A stretch of DNA of 64,000 nucleotides from Streptococcus uberis (lineage in GTDB: Bacteria > Bacillota > Bacilli > Lactobacillales > Streptococcaceae), in assembly GCF_000785785.1 (NCBI RefSeq), contig NZ_JRQN01000011.1, positions 19,101 to 83,100 on the forward strand. The letters run 5' to 3'. Shown in pieces: positions 39,072 to 49,803 of this stretch (the stretch's first letter is position 1; each line of letters starts with the position of its first letter). A model generated the notes under the pieces. It searched no databases. It saw only the letters and a program-made list of their open reading frames with translations, and was not told where the DNA came from. A program made the translations under genes and the position numbers.

Positions 39072-40349
39072 TTAAGGCTGTTTATTATCTGAATCTGTTG
39101 GCTGATCAATCTCTTCTTGTGTATGCCGCCCTTGGTTAAGGAGGGCTTGCACAATTTTTTCGTCACGTAATTTTACCGAGTCATTAATCGTTTCTGCTGA
39201 CTTGATAATAGCATGTTCTAATTGAGTACGTTTTTGACGACCGTGTTCAATAGCAGCAATAATGCCATTATTCTGAGTAACTAGGCTTTCTGCCAAGCTT
39301 GTGACAGATTTGATGGACATAGTTGGATTTTGAGCAGAACGTTCTAATGCAGGAATCACTTCTTTACTGGTTTCAGCTAACATTTGAAGGGCTGCATTGT
39401 TGGCGTTGACAATGGCATCCGCAGTCACTCCTGATTTGAGTGATTGTTGTAAAATGCCTAGTTGAGCAATTGACAACTTCATCGTAGGGATAGTGTTGCG
39501 ACGTAGCATGCCAAGCTTTTGACGCATGTCAGAAGACACTTTTACCAAATTTCTCATTTGAGGAGTAGTTGCCCATGCAACATACAAACGACTGAGGTAC
39601 TCTGTATGTTGTTGTTCAAGGGTATTGATGACCTCCGTTGTTCGTGCTAAAAGATCACTAGCATGTTGATATTCTGGTGTTTGGGCATTTAGTTTTGCAA
39701 GTTCTGTTTGGATACTGCTAGCGCGTTTAGTCGCTTCGTTTTGGCTAGCTTCGACAAAGGCAATGACACCTACTAAATTTTCAATTGATGTTGTATTATC
39801 TTCAATCAATAGCTCGGCAGAAACAATATTTCTAGCTAATGTGTCCTCTTGTTTGACCACTGCTGCAGCCATGCCATCCATTTTTTGCTCAATATTTTGA
39901 GCATCAAAATAGAATTCTTGTAAGGTGTCCTTGCTCTGTTTAAACAACTTTTGAAGTAAATTGGGTTTCTTGTCGAGCTCAGCTGGACCAATGTCTTTAT
40001 ATTTAGCAATAAAACCATTCAGTTCACGGTTGGTATTTTTTAAGAGGTCGTCGACTTGTGGAATTTCAATTTTCTTTTGTTCTGAAAGAATATGATTGAC
40101 AGTGTTATTGACGCTCTCAACGGCAGCCTGTCCAAAGTCTAAGAGTGCATTTTGATCTGACATAAAACTGTCGACTATAGCTGGAACCTTACTTTGAATG
40201 CTTGTTTGCTGCTCAGGACTTAGTTTTTCAAAGAAAGAAATAGGCTTGCTCACATCATTAGCTTCTTGGCTAATAATATCGGTTGTTTTATCATTTTTAG
40301 TTATTACATTATTTGCAATCTGATCAATATCAAAATTAAATTCTGGCAT
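39072..40349 (-). CDS. telA: TelA-family toxic-anion-resistance protein
   Basis: A 425-aa soluble, highly helical protein of PF05816 (TelA/YceH), with several predicted coiled-coil stretches. Family segments include RRNTIPTMKLSIAQLGILQQ near the middle and a C-terminal helix pair. The family is named for tellurite resistance, but its general role is in envelope stress and is poorly understood. It lies 12 bases downstream of the XpaC-like gene, the usual pairing. Confidence 0.88.
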   Translation of the reverse strand: MPEFNFDIDQIANNVITKNDKTTDIISQEANDVSKPISFFEKLSPEQQTSIQSKVPAIVDSFMSDQNALLDFGQAAVESVNNTVNHILSEQKKIEIPQVDDLLKNTNRELNGFIAKYKDIGPAELDKKPNLLQKLFKQSKDTLQEFYFDAQNIEQKMDGMAAAVVKQEDTLARNIVSAELLIEDNTTSIENLVGVIAFVEASQNEATKRASSIQTELAKLNAQTPEYQHASDLLARTTEVINTLEQQHTEYLSRLYVAWATTPQMRNLVKVSSDMRQKLGMLRRNTIPTMKLSIAQLGILQQSLKSGVTADAIVNANNAALQMLAETSKEVIPALERSAQNPTMSIKSVTSLAESLVTQNNGIIAAIEHGRQKRTQLEHAIIKSAETINDSVKLRDEKIVQALLNQGRHTQEEIDQPTDSDNKQP

Positions 40350-40361
40350 ATCTCTTCCCCT

Positions 40362-41218
40362 CTATGCTATTGTTTCTTTTTCTTCGGTGTGTTTGTTGGT
40401 TTGCATCATACGTAGGCTAATATCAAAATCACTTAGATCGCTCTCATTAAGTTGTCTTAAGGTTTCATCTAAGTCTAAATCAAACGTTTTGATGGCCTCT
40501 AACGCGTTCTCTAACGTTGTTCAGCTTTATAGTAATCTTTTGGTGATGCTTTAATTTTTAGATAACCATCTAAAATATCATAGAATTTACGCATGTTACT
40601 ATCGTGAATAGCTTCAAGTTCGGCAACATTACTAGCACATTTGATTTTCTTAAGAATCGTTTGATGATCCGTTTGAATAGATTGATAGAGTTCTTGTAAT
40701 TCAGGAGCTTGTTGAAGGATTCGTAAATGCAGATCAGGATTTTCCGGACTAGGACCACTAATTTGCTCTAATTTTTCCAACTGTAAAACGATATCAACTT
40801 TAACAGCATCAGCTTTTTGATTTATCCGATGATACACTTCTTTAGTAATTTGAGGTTTTAACTGCAATGATTCCTCTTTAATATAGTCGATACGTGCTAG
40901 AAGTTGATTAGCTGTCAGTTTGTAATGACTATAGTCATTAATAGCTAAGTAATCATTTAAGAGGAGTGTTTGTTTATCAGCTAAATGAATGGTATTTTTG
41001 AGGTCCTGTATGCGTTTTGCCAACCGCTGCCCCTCTATGCGTTTTTGCGTCTTAGTAATATGTCTAAAGCTGATCCCTAGTCCAATAGCGGTGACAAAAA
41101 GGGGAATGGCTGGAATTATTTCACTTAGCATACCAACCAATAAAATATAAGAAATCAACCAAACCCATCTAGGGAATTTAGGGATATATTGTATTACATT
41201 ATCAAATTTTTTTGTCAT
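40362..41218 (-). CDS. XpaC-like membrane protein, one apparent frameshift
   Basis: About 285 aa after repair. Two membrane helices near the N-terminus (WVWLISYILLVGML and IPLFVTAIGLGISF) are followed by a long helical cytoplasmic domain; this is the XpaC (5-bromo-4-chloroindolyl phosphate hydrolysis) family, which pairs with TelA. The start at MTKKFDNVIQYIPKF has a nearby ribosome site. The frame breaks near 40517: GAACAACGTTAG should be GAACAAACGTTAG, so the protein continues with TLENALEAIKTFDLDLDETL and ends 12 bases before telA. Confidence 0.8.
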
Positions 41219-41455
41219 AAGTGGCTTACCTTTGTTCATACGTATGTTTTTCTTAAAATTCATGTCATTAACCATATTTTACCTTAAAAGGTGATTTTCT
41301 TAAAGGGAATGCCGTAGTATTTACAGATTAATAGTTGTAGGCTTTGTCAGAAGATGCTGATTCTTGCAGATTTAAAAGCTAATGTTCGGATTTTTCATTA
41401 ATGTTGCAAAGTGACTGAGGTGCAAGAGTTTTTTTCCTTAATGTTATTAAGAATG

Positions 41456-42877
<1,422 letters not shown>

Positions 42878-42907
42878 AGAACAGAGAAGACAAAATAGCA
42901 AAAATTA

Positions 42908-42945
42908 AAGATTGCCTTATCTTATTAAGATTAGGCAGTCTTTTT
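42908..42945 (+). terminator. purA terminator
   Basis: AGATTGCCTTATCTT / AAGATTAGGCAGTCT (imperfect) with TTTTT, 30 bases after the purA stop. Confidence 0.85.
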
Positions 42946-42949
42946 GTGT

Positions 42950-43246
42950 GATTTGATTAAAAAATTAATTAAAATAATTATCTATCTTTCTATCATTAGG
43001 TTAGTATGAAAGTATGCATTCTTAACATTTTGATGCAAGAAATGACACTTTATTTCTTTATCTAATAGTTATCAAACTCTTATAAACTAATCGTTCAAGA
43101 ACTTCAAACTGTTTTAAAAAAAAGAACTTCCACTCAACTCCTTAACGTTTTATAATAATACTAATGGGGCGCTAATGAACTTGATATCTAATTAATGGAT
43201 TTTTTTGTTTGCCTCGTAATAATTATAAAAAGGAAAGAGAGGAGTT
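42950..43246 (+). promoter_or_regulatory. AT-rich region upstream of the Trp-repeat protein gene
   Basis: About 300 bases with no gene. Several A/T tracts and TTATAATAATAC near 43151 could give a -10; AGAGAGGAG lies just before the gene start. I see no confident -35 and no operator. Confidence 0.4.
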
Positions 43247-44662
43247 ATGAAAATGACTCAAAAACAACGATTTTCATTGAGAAAATACAAACTTGGTCTG
43301 GCATCTGTAATGCTAGGTGCTTTTTTTGTCAGTACTGCTGTTAGTGCCAATGACGTCCAAGTTGATTCAGTAACAGAAGAAGCAACTGCGGTTGTTACAA
43401 GTTCAGAATCGTCTGATAGTACAGGCAAGGTAAGCACGTCTGGTATTGATATGACGAAAGAATTCTGGACACCAGAAGGGTTTTTGAAAGGGCAAAAAGA
43501 TAACCCTGATCATGTACCCTATAAACATGAGTTGAAGGATAGACTTTGGAATGCAAATGATTTGTTAAAACCAAACTATCTTGAAAAACCTGTAGATACA
43601 ACTAAAGATCTGTGGACACCAAATGGCTTAACAAAAGGGAATGAAAACAATGCACCACATAAGAGCCCAGAAGCCCGTCAAGAATCAGACCGTTTGTGGA
43701 CACCAGGTAAGTTGACAACAGAGAACCAACATAAACCACGTGCCCCATTCGTGTTTAAACCGGAATCAATACCAGCGCCAAAAGATCAAACACCAGATTT
43801 AACAAAACGCTTATGGCAAGCAGGTGGAATCCTAGAAGGTTACGGTAAAAATAAACCACATAAGAGCCCAGAAGCTCGCCAAGAATCAGACCGTTTGTGG
43901 ACACCAGGTAAGTTAGCAAACAGAAAGTTTCCTAAATATGAACCAATAGACTATACTAAGCGCTTCTGGCAACCAGGTAAGTATGGTACTGCAAGCAATG
44001 GTAGCAACGATAAACGTTCAGAGTTGAATGGAAGAGATGACGCAAAACGTTTATGGACACCAGGTAAGTTGACAACAGAGAACCAACATAAACCACGTGC
44101 CCCATTCGTGTTTAAACCGGAATCAACACCAGCACCAAAATTAGATATGAGTCGTAAATTATGGAAACCGGGAACATATGGAACACAAGGTAACAAAGAT
44201 CACGATAAACGTTCAGAATTGAAAGGAAGGGACGATTCAAAACGTCTGTGGACACCAGGTAAGTTAACAACAGAACACCAATACGAACCACGTGAGCCAT
44301 TTTACTATCCGCCATTTCCGGATATGAGTCGTCGCTTCTGGCAAGCAGGAACTTATGATGAGGCTAATAATGACGAGTTTGACAAACATAAACCACAATC
44401 TCGTCGTAACGAAAGTGATCGCCTCTGGACACCAGGTAAGTTAACAACAGAGAATCAATACAAACCACGTGAACCGTTTTACTATTTTGAAAAACCAGAT
44501 CCGTCAAAACGTCTTTGGGAACCAGGAACTTATGATGAGGGAGATAATGTAGATTTTGCTCCACATAAACCATGGACTGGTCGCAATGAAAGTACGCGTT
44601 TATGGGGCCCAACAAAGCTAGGAGAAAGATTATCAAGTCGTAATTCAATTTCTAATGATTAA
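43247..44662 (+). CDS. Secreted Trp-motif repeat protein with YSIRK-like signal, no LPXTG
   Basis: A 471-aa exported protein I cannot place in a known family. The signal FSLRKYKLGLASVMLGAFF is YSIRK-G/S-like, with cleavage expected after VSA at residue 34. The mature part is built of fourteen (K/R/D)x(L/F)W motifs in strict alternation: seven type A (Dx(S/T)(K/R)x(L/F)W, for example DYTKRFWQPGKY) and seven type B (RLWTPGKL or similar). Linkers are rich in Pro, Lys, Arg and His; there is no cysteine. The C-terminus ends in SSRNSISND with no sorting motif or membrane helix, so it should be released or held non-covalently. A 73-base exact repeat (43697-43769 and 44054-44126) shows recent internal duplication. 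A host-ligand-binding role is plausible but unproven. Confidence 0.8.
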   Translation: MKMTQKQRFSLRKYKLGLASVMLGAFFVSTAVSANDVQVDSVTEEATAVVTSSESSDSTGKVSTSGIDMTKEFWTPEGFLKGQKDNPDHVPYKHELKDRLWNANDLLKPNYLEKPVDTTKDLWTPNGLTKGNENNAPHKSPEARQESDRLWTPGKLTTENQHKPRAPFVFKPESIPAPKDQTPDLTKRLWQAGGILEGYGKNKPHKSPEARQESDRLWTPGKLANRKFPKYEPIDYTKRFWQPGKYGTASNGSNDKRSELNGRDDAKRLWTPGKLTTENQHKPRAPFVFKPESTPAPKLDMSRKLWKPGTYGTQGNKDHDKRSELKGRDDSKRLWTPGKLTTEHQYEPREPFYYPPFPDMSRRFWQAGTYDEANNDEFDKHKPQSRRNESDRLWTPGKLTTENQYKPREPFYYFEKPDPSKRLWEPGTYDEGDNVDFAPHKPWTGRNESTRLWGPTKLGERLSSRNSISND

Positions 44663-44790
44663 TCAGGCTAGCTCATATTTCTTCTTTTGGAAGAAGTTAT
44701 CTAAAAAGGATTCTTCAGTTTGGTGCTACAACTGTAGCACTGAGGCATTATGATGATGTGACTGTCCTGAGTAGCTATCCTTTCATCAAA
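44663..44790 (+). repeat. Short hairpin-bearing spacer after the Trp-repeat gene
   Basis: Contains GTGCTAC-AACT-GTAGCAC (about 44721-44738), a stem without a T-run. Nothing else is recognisable before the main terminator. Confidence 0.4.
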
Positions 44791-44796
44791 AAAGTC

Positions 44797-44850
44797 CTAT
44801 AATTTCCGTAGTGTCGTATCCACTACGGAAATTATAGAGACTTTATTTTT
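44797..44850 (+). terminator. Strong terminator after the Trp-repeat gene
   Basis: Perfect 17-bp arms CTATAATTTCCGTAGTG and its complement with a seven-base loop, then AGACTTTATTTTTTG. It lies 135 bases past the stop. Confidence 0.82.
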
Positions 44851-44897
44851 TGTTTGTCACAGACTATGTTACAATAGGTTTAAAAAAGAGGTGATTT

Positions 44898-45260
44898 ATG
44901 ACACATCGCGTATACCAGATGTCTTTTCAGAGTATCTATAAAGCTTTAGCTGCTAAAGTGGAACGGAAAGGGGCGAGTCAAGAAGACTTGAACCAACTGA
45001 TTTCTTGGTTAACTGGCTACTCTTTGGAGCAAATTGTGGCGCTTAAAACGTCAGAAATAACTTATGGGGATTTTATTAATCAAGGCCCGGCCTATACACC
45101 CTACCGGGAAAATATCACGGGGAAAATTTGTGGTGTCCAGATAGAATCCATTGCAGACTCAACCATGCAAGAAATCCGACGCCTGGATAAGTTAGTAGAT
45201 TGGTTGGCGAAAGGTAAAAGTGTCGAAGCTATAAGAAGCAAATATGAAGGCACTAAATAA
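44898..45260 (+). CDS. DUF2200 family protein
   Basis: A 120-aa soluble protein matching the DUF2200 family (MTHRVYQMSFQSIYKALAAKVERKG at the start, here cut by memory of the family; GFINQGPAYTPYR-like GDFINQGPAYTPYRENITG in the middle). No function is assigned to the family. AAAAGAGGTG precedes the ATG. It is a single gene between two terminators. Confidence 0.82.
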   Translation: MTHRVYQMSFQSIYKALAAKVERKGASQEDLNQLISWLTGYSLEQIVALKTSEITYGDFINQGPAYTPYRENITGKICGVQIESIADSTMQEIRRLDKLVDWLAKGKSVEAIRSKYEGTK

Positions 45261-45285
45261 GAAGTTGGTTTAGAACCAATCAACT

Positions 45286-45349
45286 GATACATATAAAAAA
45301 TCCTTATTATTGTTACGAGTAATGTCGTAGCTATAATAGGATTTTTTGT
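45286..45349. terminator. Bidirectional terminator, DUF2200 / GRE activase
   Basis: AAAAAATCCTTATTAT and ATAATAGGATTTTTT form a stem with one bulge between convergent genes. Confidence 0.85.
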
Positions 45350-46121
45350 TAAAAATAACAATGAATATTGTGATTGAGAAAGACTTGCTGATATTCTTCT
45401 AGATCTTCAGGGTGGTAGGCTGCAACATCTGACATGGTGTATCTCTTCCAAGTAGTTTATACTTGTTTTCGCCAAATTGATGGAAGGGGAGGAGTTGAAC
45501 TTGATTGATGTCTAGGTCGTTAAAGAGTTTGGAAAAAGCTTCAGCATCTTCCAAGCTATCATTAAAATGTGGAATAATGGGGATGCGAAGGACGATAGTT
45601 TTGCCACTTTTAAAAGCATAGTGGATATTTTTGATGATCACATCGTTTGCTACCCCGGTTACCTCACGGTGTCTGCTGTTATCATAGTGCTTTAGGTCAG
45701 TATAGATGAAATCAACATATTGGATTAACTCAACAAAGCGACTGTGATTGGTGTAGGCAGTCGTTTCAATGGCAGTATGAAGTCCCTCTTCTTTTGCTTT
45801 CGCTAGAATTTCTTTAGCAAAAGCAAATTGGGCAAATATTTCCCCACCAGAGAGTGTTAGACCACCGCCTGATTCCTCATAAAAATCGCGATCTTTCAGT
45901 ACTTCTTCCATTATTTGGTCAATGGTCTTGACTTGGCCAACAGTTTCGTAGGACTGCCCGTCTGCTTTTAGCATGTTCTCGGGTTCCCTTTTTTGAGATT
46001 CGGGATTGGCACACCAAGGACAGAGTAAGGGGCACCCTTTTAAAAATACGGTAGTCCGAATACCAGGGCCGTCATGGATGCTAAAATGTTGAATATTAAA
46101 TACGATACCTTCTTTTGCCAT
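45349..46121 (-). CDS. Glycyl-radical-enzyme activating enzyme (radical SAM), one apparent frameshift
   Basis: About 257 aa after repair. It uses a [4Fe-4S] cluster (Cx3Cx2C in GCPLLCPWC) and SAM to install the glycyl radical on its partner; GGGLTLSGGE binds SAM. The N-terminal IQHFSIHDGPGIRTTVFLKG is the GRE-activase signature. There is no inserted ferredoxin-like domain after the radical SAM cysteines, unlike many glycerol-dehydratase activases. The frame breaks near 45441: GATACACC should be GATTACACC, giving YTMSDVAAYHPEDLEEYQQV and a stop at 45349. It is divergent from the regulators of the GRE island and surely serves the GRE encoded 6 kb away. Confidence 0.87.
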
Positions 46122-46444
46122 AATGGAATTTTCCTTTCCTATACCGATATCATAACAGATATACGTAAATAAATCAATTACGTTCGAAAGCTTTTACTTC
46201 TTTTCATTTTGAAAGAGAATTGATACAATTAATGGTGAAGCTAACTATATGAATAGACTAGTAAAGTTGATGGTAATAGTCTTTCAAAAGTATTACAGTT
46301 ACCGATTCTTTATTAGAAAATGAGATGGCTTAATGTGCTCTATAGTTGTGCCATCCTATTGTCACTGACAGTCAGGTGATAAGGGACTGTTGAGGGATCA
46401 TCAATGTGACGGTGTTTAAAAGTAGAAGGTGAGATTCTGCAATC
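46122..46444 (+). promoter_or_regulatory. Divergent control region, GRE activase / SorC-type regulator 1
   Basis: A box TTACGTTCGAAA (46178-46189) lies 11 bases before a TTTTCA-N17-TACAAT promoter (46201-46229) reading right. The same arrangement recurs before the DeoR-type gene. The leader of about 200 bases to the regulator start contains short inverted repeats but no T-run terminator. Confidence 0.6.
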
Positions 46445-47416
46445 ATGAGAGAAGAACGAAGACGGCTGATAGCCAAAATTGCTTACATGCATCATGTCAA
46501 AGAGAAAAGTCAGACCCAAATCTCAAAAGAAATGGGTATTTATCGAACCACAGTTTGTCGCATGCTGGCAAAAGCAAAGGAAGAAGGTATTGTTCAGGTT
46601 ACTTTAAAAGGTTATGATACAGAGCTTTTTGCACTTGAAGAATATGTGAAAGAAAAATATTTATTGGAAAATATCGAAATTATTGCCAATAGTCCAGAAG
46701 ACGACGACACCTTACTCTTACAAAAAATGGGTAAAGCCGCTGCAGAAATTGTTCGTAACTTAATTGAAGATGGAGACAGAATTGGCTTATCCTGGGGGAG
46801 TTCCCTTAGTGCTATGATCGATCATTTTGAAGCAAAAGTCACCAATGATGTGGTTGTTCTTCCTTTAGGAGGTGGACCTAGTCATGTTAATGCACATTTG
46901 CATGTCAATAGTTTAATTTATCGATTAGCAAAAGATTTGAAGGCAAAGAGTGTTTTTATCAATGAAAAAGTTATCCAAGAAAATACTGTTGCGGTAGAAG
47001 CATTTAAGTCATCAGGCTACTATAAAAATACGTTACAAAAATGGTCACATCTGAATATGGCAATTGTTGGCATAGGTGGTGAGCTTGATAAGAATGAAAC
47101 TAGTCAGTGGCGAGATTTATTGACAGATAAGGACTATAAGAATCTTCAAGAAGAGCAAGCTATTGGTGAAGTTTCTTATCGGTTTTATAATAAAAAAGGT
47201 ATCAAGGTCTGTAGTTCACTGCAAGATAGGACCATTGGAATTACTATTGAACAGTTGACGATGGTTCCCAAAACCATCGCCATTGCAAGAGGGGCTGAAA
47301 AGACACAGGCTCTGCTTGCGGCACTTAGAGCAGGTTTTATGAATTATCTAATCACTGATCGTGAAACCATTCTAGCAGTTCTCGCCTTGGATGGAGACAA
47401 GTATTACGGGAGATAG
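46445..47416 (+). CDS. SorC-family transcriptional regulator 1
   Basis: A 323-aa SorC/DeoR-effector-domain regulator. The N-terminal helix-turn-helix is KSQTQISKEMGIYRTTVCRMLAKAKEEGIV. The C-terminal sugar-binding domain contains GLSWGSSLSAMI, VLPLGGGPSH and the DRETILAVLALDGD end typical of the family. Such proteins bind phosphorylated sugars or polyols. It is a close paralogue of the gene at 48592. A leftward island gene (activase) is divergent from it. Confidence 0.87.
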   Translation: MREERRRLIAKIAYMHHVKEKSQTQISKEMGIYRTTVCRMLAKAKEEGIVQVTLKGYDTELFALEEYVKEKYLLENIEIIANSPEDDDTLLLQKMGKAAAEIVRNLIEDGDRIGLSWGSSLSAMIDHFEAKVTNDVVVLPLGGGPSHVNAHLHVNSLIYRLAKDLKAKSVFINEKVIQENTVAVEAFKSSGYYKNTLQKWSHLNMAIVGIGGELDKNETSQWRDLLTDKDYKNLQEEQAIGEVSYRFYNKKGIKVCSSLQDRTIGITIEQLTMVPKTIAIARGAEKTQALLAALRAGFMNYLITDRETILAVLALDGDKYYGR

Positions 47417-47426
47417 AAATAAGATA

Positions 47427-47458
47427 AAAAGATATTGCACTTTCGTGCAATATCTTTT
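47427..47458 (+). terminator. Terminator after SorC-type regulator 1
   Basis: AAAAGATATTGCAC / GTGCAATATCTTTT with a four-base loop. Confidence 0.9.
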
Positions 47459-47833
47459 GCTTTCGATTTGACTGGAAAACTATTGCTTTTATTGAAGAAA
47501 TAGATGGAAAATAATTACGAAAAAAACAATGTTATTTACAAATGAAAGTTTATAAACTATGTTAATTTTGTGAGGCAATATGTAAATGATTCATAGTAAT
47601 GCAGCACCTTACTAACATGACTTGGTAAAGACAGAGTTTGTAGTGGTGAAGGTTATTGTGCTTTTATAGCTAAAGAAATATGACTGATGCCCTTGTTGAA
47701 AATTGGTGACAGCATAGTTGATAGGAGTTGAAAATAAGAATACTATTAAATTTTTAATATTTAATTACGTTCGTAAGGTATTATTTCTTTTCAATTTCGT
47801 TTAGAATTGATACAATACCAATGAGGTAGAAAA
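47459..47833 (+). promoter_or_regulatory. Control region of the DeoR-type regulator
   Basis: No gene in about 375 bases. A TTACGAAA sequence at about 47514 and the palindrome TTACG-TT-CGTAA (47765-47776) are seen; the latter is 11 bases before TTTTCA-N17-TACAAT (47788-47816), as at 46178. The start codon follows 17 bases after the -10, so the leader is very short. Confidence 0.65.
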
Positions 47834-48577
47834 ATGAATCGATTAGAAGAAATTGTCCAATTAGTGTCCCAAAAAAAGAAGATAGATGTCAATAGTTTAT
47901 CTGAGAAATTAGGTGTTTCAAAGGTAACTATCCGAAAAGACTTAGATAAGCTAGAAAGTAAAGGGTTGTTAAGACGAGAACATGGCTATGCTGTGTTAAA
48001 TAGTGGTGATGATTTAAATGTTCGTTTGTCTTATAATCACGATGTTAAACAAAAAATTGCTGAGAAAGCAGCAGAATTGGTTCATGATAATGATACCATT
48101 ATGATTGAATCAGGATCAACTTGTGCTTTGCTGGCAGAAGTTTTGTGTCAAAGTAAACGTAATATTAAAATCATTACGAATTCTTGTTTTATTGCTAATT
48201 ATATCCGTCAGTATTCAACCTGTCAGATTATTTTGTTAGGTGGTAATTATCAGCCTAATTCAGAGGTGACTGTTGGTCCCTTGTTGAAAGAGATGATTTC
48301 CTTATTCCATGTGACACATGTTTTTGTTGGAACAGATGGGTTTAATGCTGAGATAGGATTTATGGGGAAAGACATGATGCGCACAGAAGGTGTCAGAGCA
48401 ATGGCGCAAGCTGCTGAACAAGTTACCATCCTAACAGACTCTAGTAAATTTGATCGATCAAGTTTAGTGCACCAGCTATCTTTAGAAACTGTTAAGCGTG
48501 TTATCACCGATTCGCATCTGAAGGCAGACCATAAGGAAGTCTTGCTAGAAAATGGCATCGACGTGATTTTTGTATAG
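47834..48577 (+). CDS. DeoR-family transcriptional regulator
   Basis: A 247-aa DeoR repressor with N-terminal helix-turn-helix VNSLSEKLGVSKVTIRKDLDKLESKGLLRREHG and the DeoR sensor domain (IMIESGSTCALLAEVL, ILLGGNYQPNSEVTVG, FVGTDGFN). Ligands are phosphorylated sugars in known members. GAGGTAG precedes the ATG. It is followed by the second SorC-type gene 14 bases later. Confidence 0.9.
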   Translation: MNRLEEIVQLVSQKKKIDVNSLSEKLGVSKVTIRKDLDKLESKGLLRREHGYAVLNSGDDLNVRLSYNHDVKQKIAEKAAELVHDNDTIMIESGSTCALLAEVLCQSKRNIKIITNSCFIANYIRQYSTCQIILLGGNYQPNSEVTVGPLLKEMISLFHVTHVFVGTDGFNAEIGFMGKDMMRTEGVRAMAQAAEQVTILTDSSKFDRSSLVHQLSLETVKRVITDSHLKADHKEVLLENGIDVIFV

Positions 48578-48591
48578 GATAGGAGCTTAGG

Positions 48592-49575
48592 ATGAAAGAT
48601 GAACGCAAACGCCTCCTAGCTAAAATTGCTTATATGTACTACATAGAAGAAAAGAGTCAGACACAAATTGCGAAAGAACTATCTATCTATCGAACAACTA
48701 TTTGCCGTCATCTTGCTAAGGCAAAGTCAGAGGGTATTGTTCGTATTGAAATTAGTGACTTTGATACCAAACTTTTTCAACTTGAAGACTACGTGAGACA
48801 AAAGTATGGGATTGAAAAAATTGAATTGGTCGCTGATATCGCATCTGACAGACCAGAAGAAGTTCTCACAAAGGTTGCTAGGGCAGCGGCTGAATTGGTT
48901 CGACAGACCATTAGTGATGGTAACCGTGTTGGCTTATCTTGGGGGTCTTCTATCTCGAGTATGATTGATGAATTGGATGGCAAGTCATTGAAAGATATTT
49001 CAGTTTTACCATTGGCTGGTGGACCAAGTCATATTAATGCAAAATATCATGTTAATACCCTTGTTTACCGTTTGGCACGTATTTTTCACGGTGAAAGTAC
49101 TTTTATCAATGCTATGGTCATTCAAGAAAATGTTGCTCTGAGTCAAGGGATAAGCGGTTCAAAGTATTTTCAAACAATTTTGAAGGATTGGCAGCAGTTA
49201 GATCTTGCAATTGTCGGAATAGGTGGCGAACCTAATGAAACACAAGAAAGTCAGTGGCGAGATCTGTTAACAGCTGAAGATTATGAGGAGTTGCGACAGC
49301 AAGATGCTGTCGGTGAAATTTGTTGCCGTTTCTTTAATGAAAAGGGGCAGGCCGTCTATCAAAATCTTCAAGATCGAACAATTGGAATTGACTTAGAACA
49401 ACTGAGAGAAGTTCCTAAGACTATTGCTATTGCAAGTGGGACTGAGAAGGCAAAAGCGATTCAAGCAGCTTTAAAATCAGGGGTTATTAACTGCTTAGTT
49501 ACTGATCGAACAACGATCTTAGCTGTCTTAGCTTTAGAAGGAGATAAGCAAATCAATAACTTTCTGGCTGAGTAG
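48592..49575 (+). CDS. SorC-family transcriptional regulator 2
   Basis: A 327-aa paralogue of the regulator at 46445, similar over its whole length (KSQTQIAKELSIYRTTICRHLAKAKSEGIV; GLSWGSSISSMI; VLPLAGGPSH). It is co-transcribed with the DeoR gene. The two SorC proteins may form heteromers or answer different effectors; either is inference. Confidence 0.87.
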   Translation: MKDERKRLLAKIAYMYYIEEKSQTQIAKELSIYRTTICRHLAKAKSEGIVRIEISDFDTKLFQLEDYVRQKYGIEKIELVADIASDRPEEVLTKVARAAAELVRQTISDGNRVGLSWGSSISSMIDELDGKSLKDISVLPLAGGPSHINAKYHVNTLVYRLARIFHGESTFINAMVIQENVALSQGISGSKYFQTILKDWQQLDLAIVGIGGEPNETQESQWRDLLTAEDYEELRQQDAVGEICCRFFNEKGQAVYQNLQDRTIGIDLEQLREVPKTIAIASGTEKAKAIQAALKSGVINCLVTDRTTILAVLALEGDKQINNFLAE

Positions 49576-49584
49576 TAAAACTTA

Positions 49585-49626
49585 TAAAAAAGTCACCTTC
49601 TGATAATTCAGAAGGTGACTTTTTAT
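49585..49626 (+). terminator. Terminator after SorC-type regulator 2
   Basis: AAAAAAGTCACCTTCTGA / TCAGAAGGTGACTTTTT with a TAAT loop. Confidence 0.93.
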
Positions 49627-49654
49627 AGGAGTTGCTAGGCTAATTGTTTAAAAA

Positions 49655-49803
49655 TTACGAACCATCCAACAATTAGCACAAATGTGCTAGTTAAATAATT
49701 ATCGCACTAAAGTATTGCTAAAGAAATGCCTCGATGATAAAATTTAATTATAAAATGTAAACGGTTGCAATCAAAGGTAGTAACTAATATAAAAGGAGTT
49801 AAT
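49655..49803 (+). promoter_or_regulatory. PTS operon control region with operator-like boxes and cre
   Basis: TTACGAA (49655-49661) is followed by TAGCAC-AAAT-GTGCTA (49674-49689), then AATGTAAACGGTTGCAAT (49755-49772), which fits the cre consensus WWTGNAARCGNWWWCAWW with one mismatch. Thus CcpA control is likely. The dyad GCACAAATGTGC is repeated exactly upstream of the GRE gene. A -10 like TATAAA lies at 49750, partly under the cre; the -35 is unclear. Confidence 0.65.

Noticed and set aside
43600..44650. Repeats in the Trp-motif gene as a CRISPR-like array.
   Set aside because: They are in frame, of unequal spacing, and encode a continuous protein behind a signal peptide.
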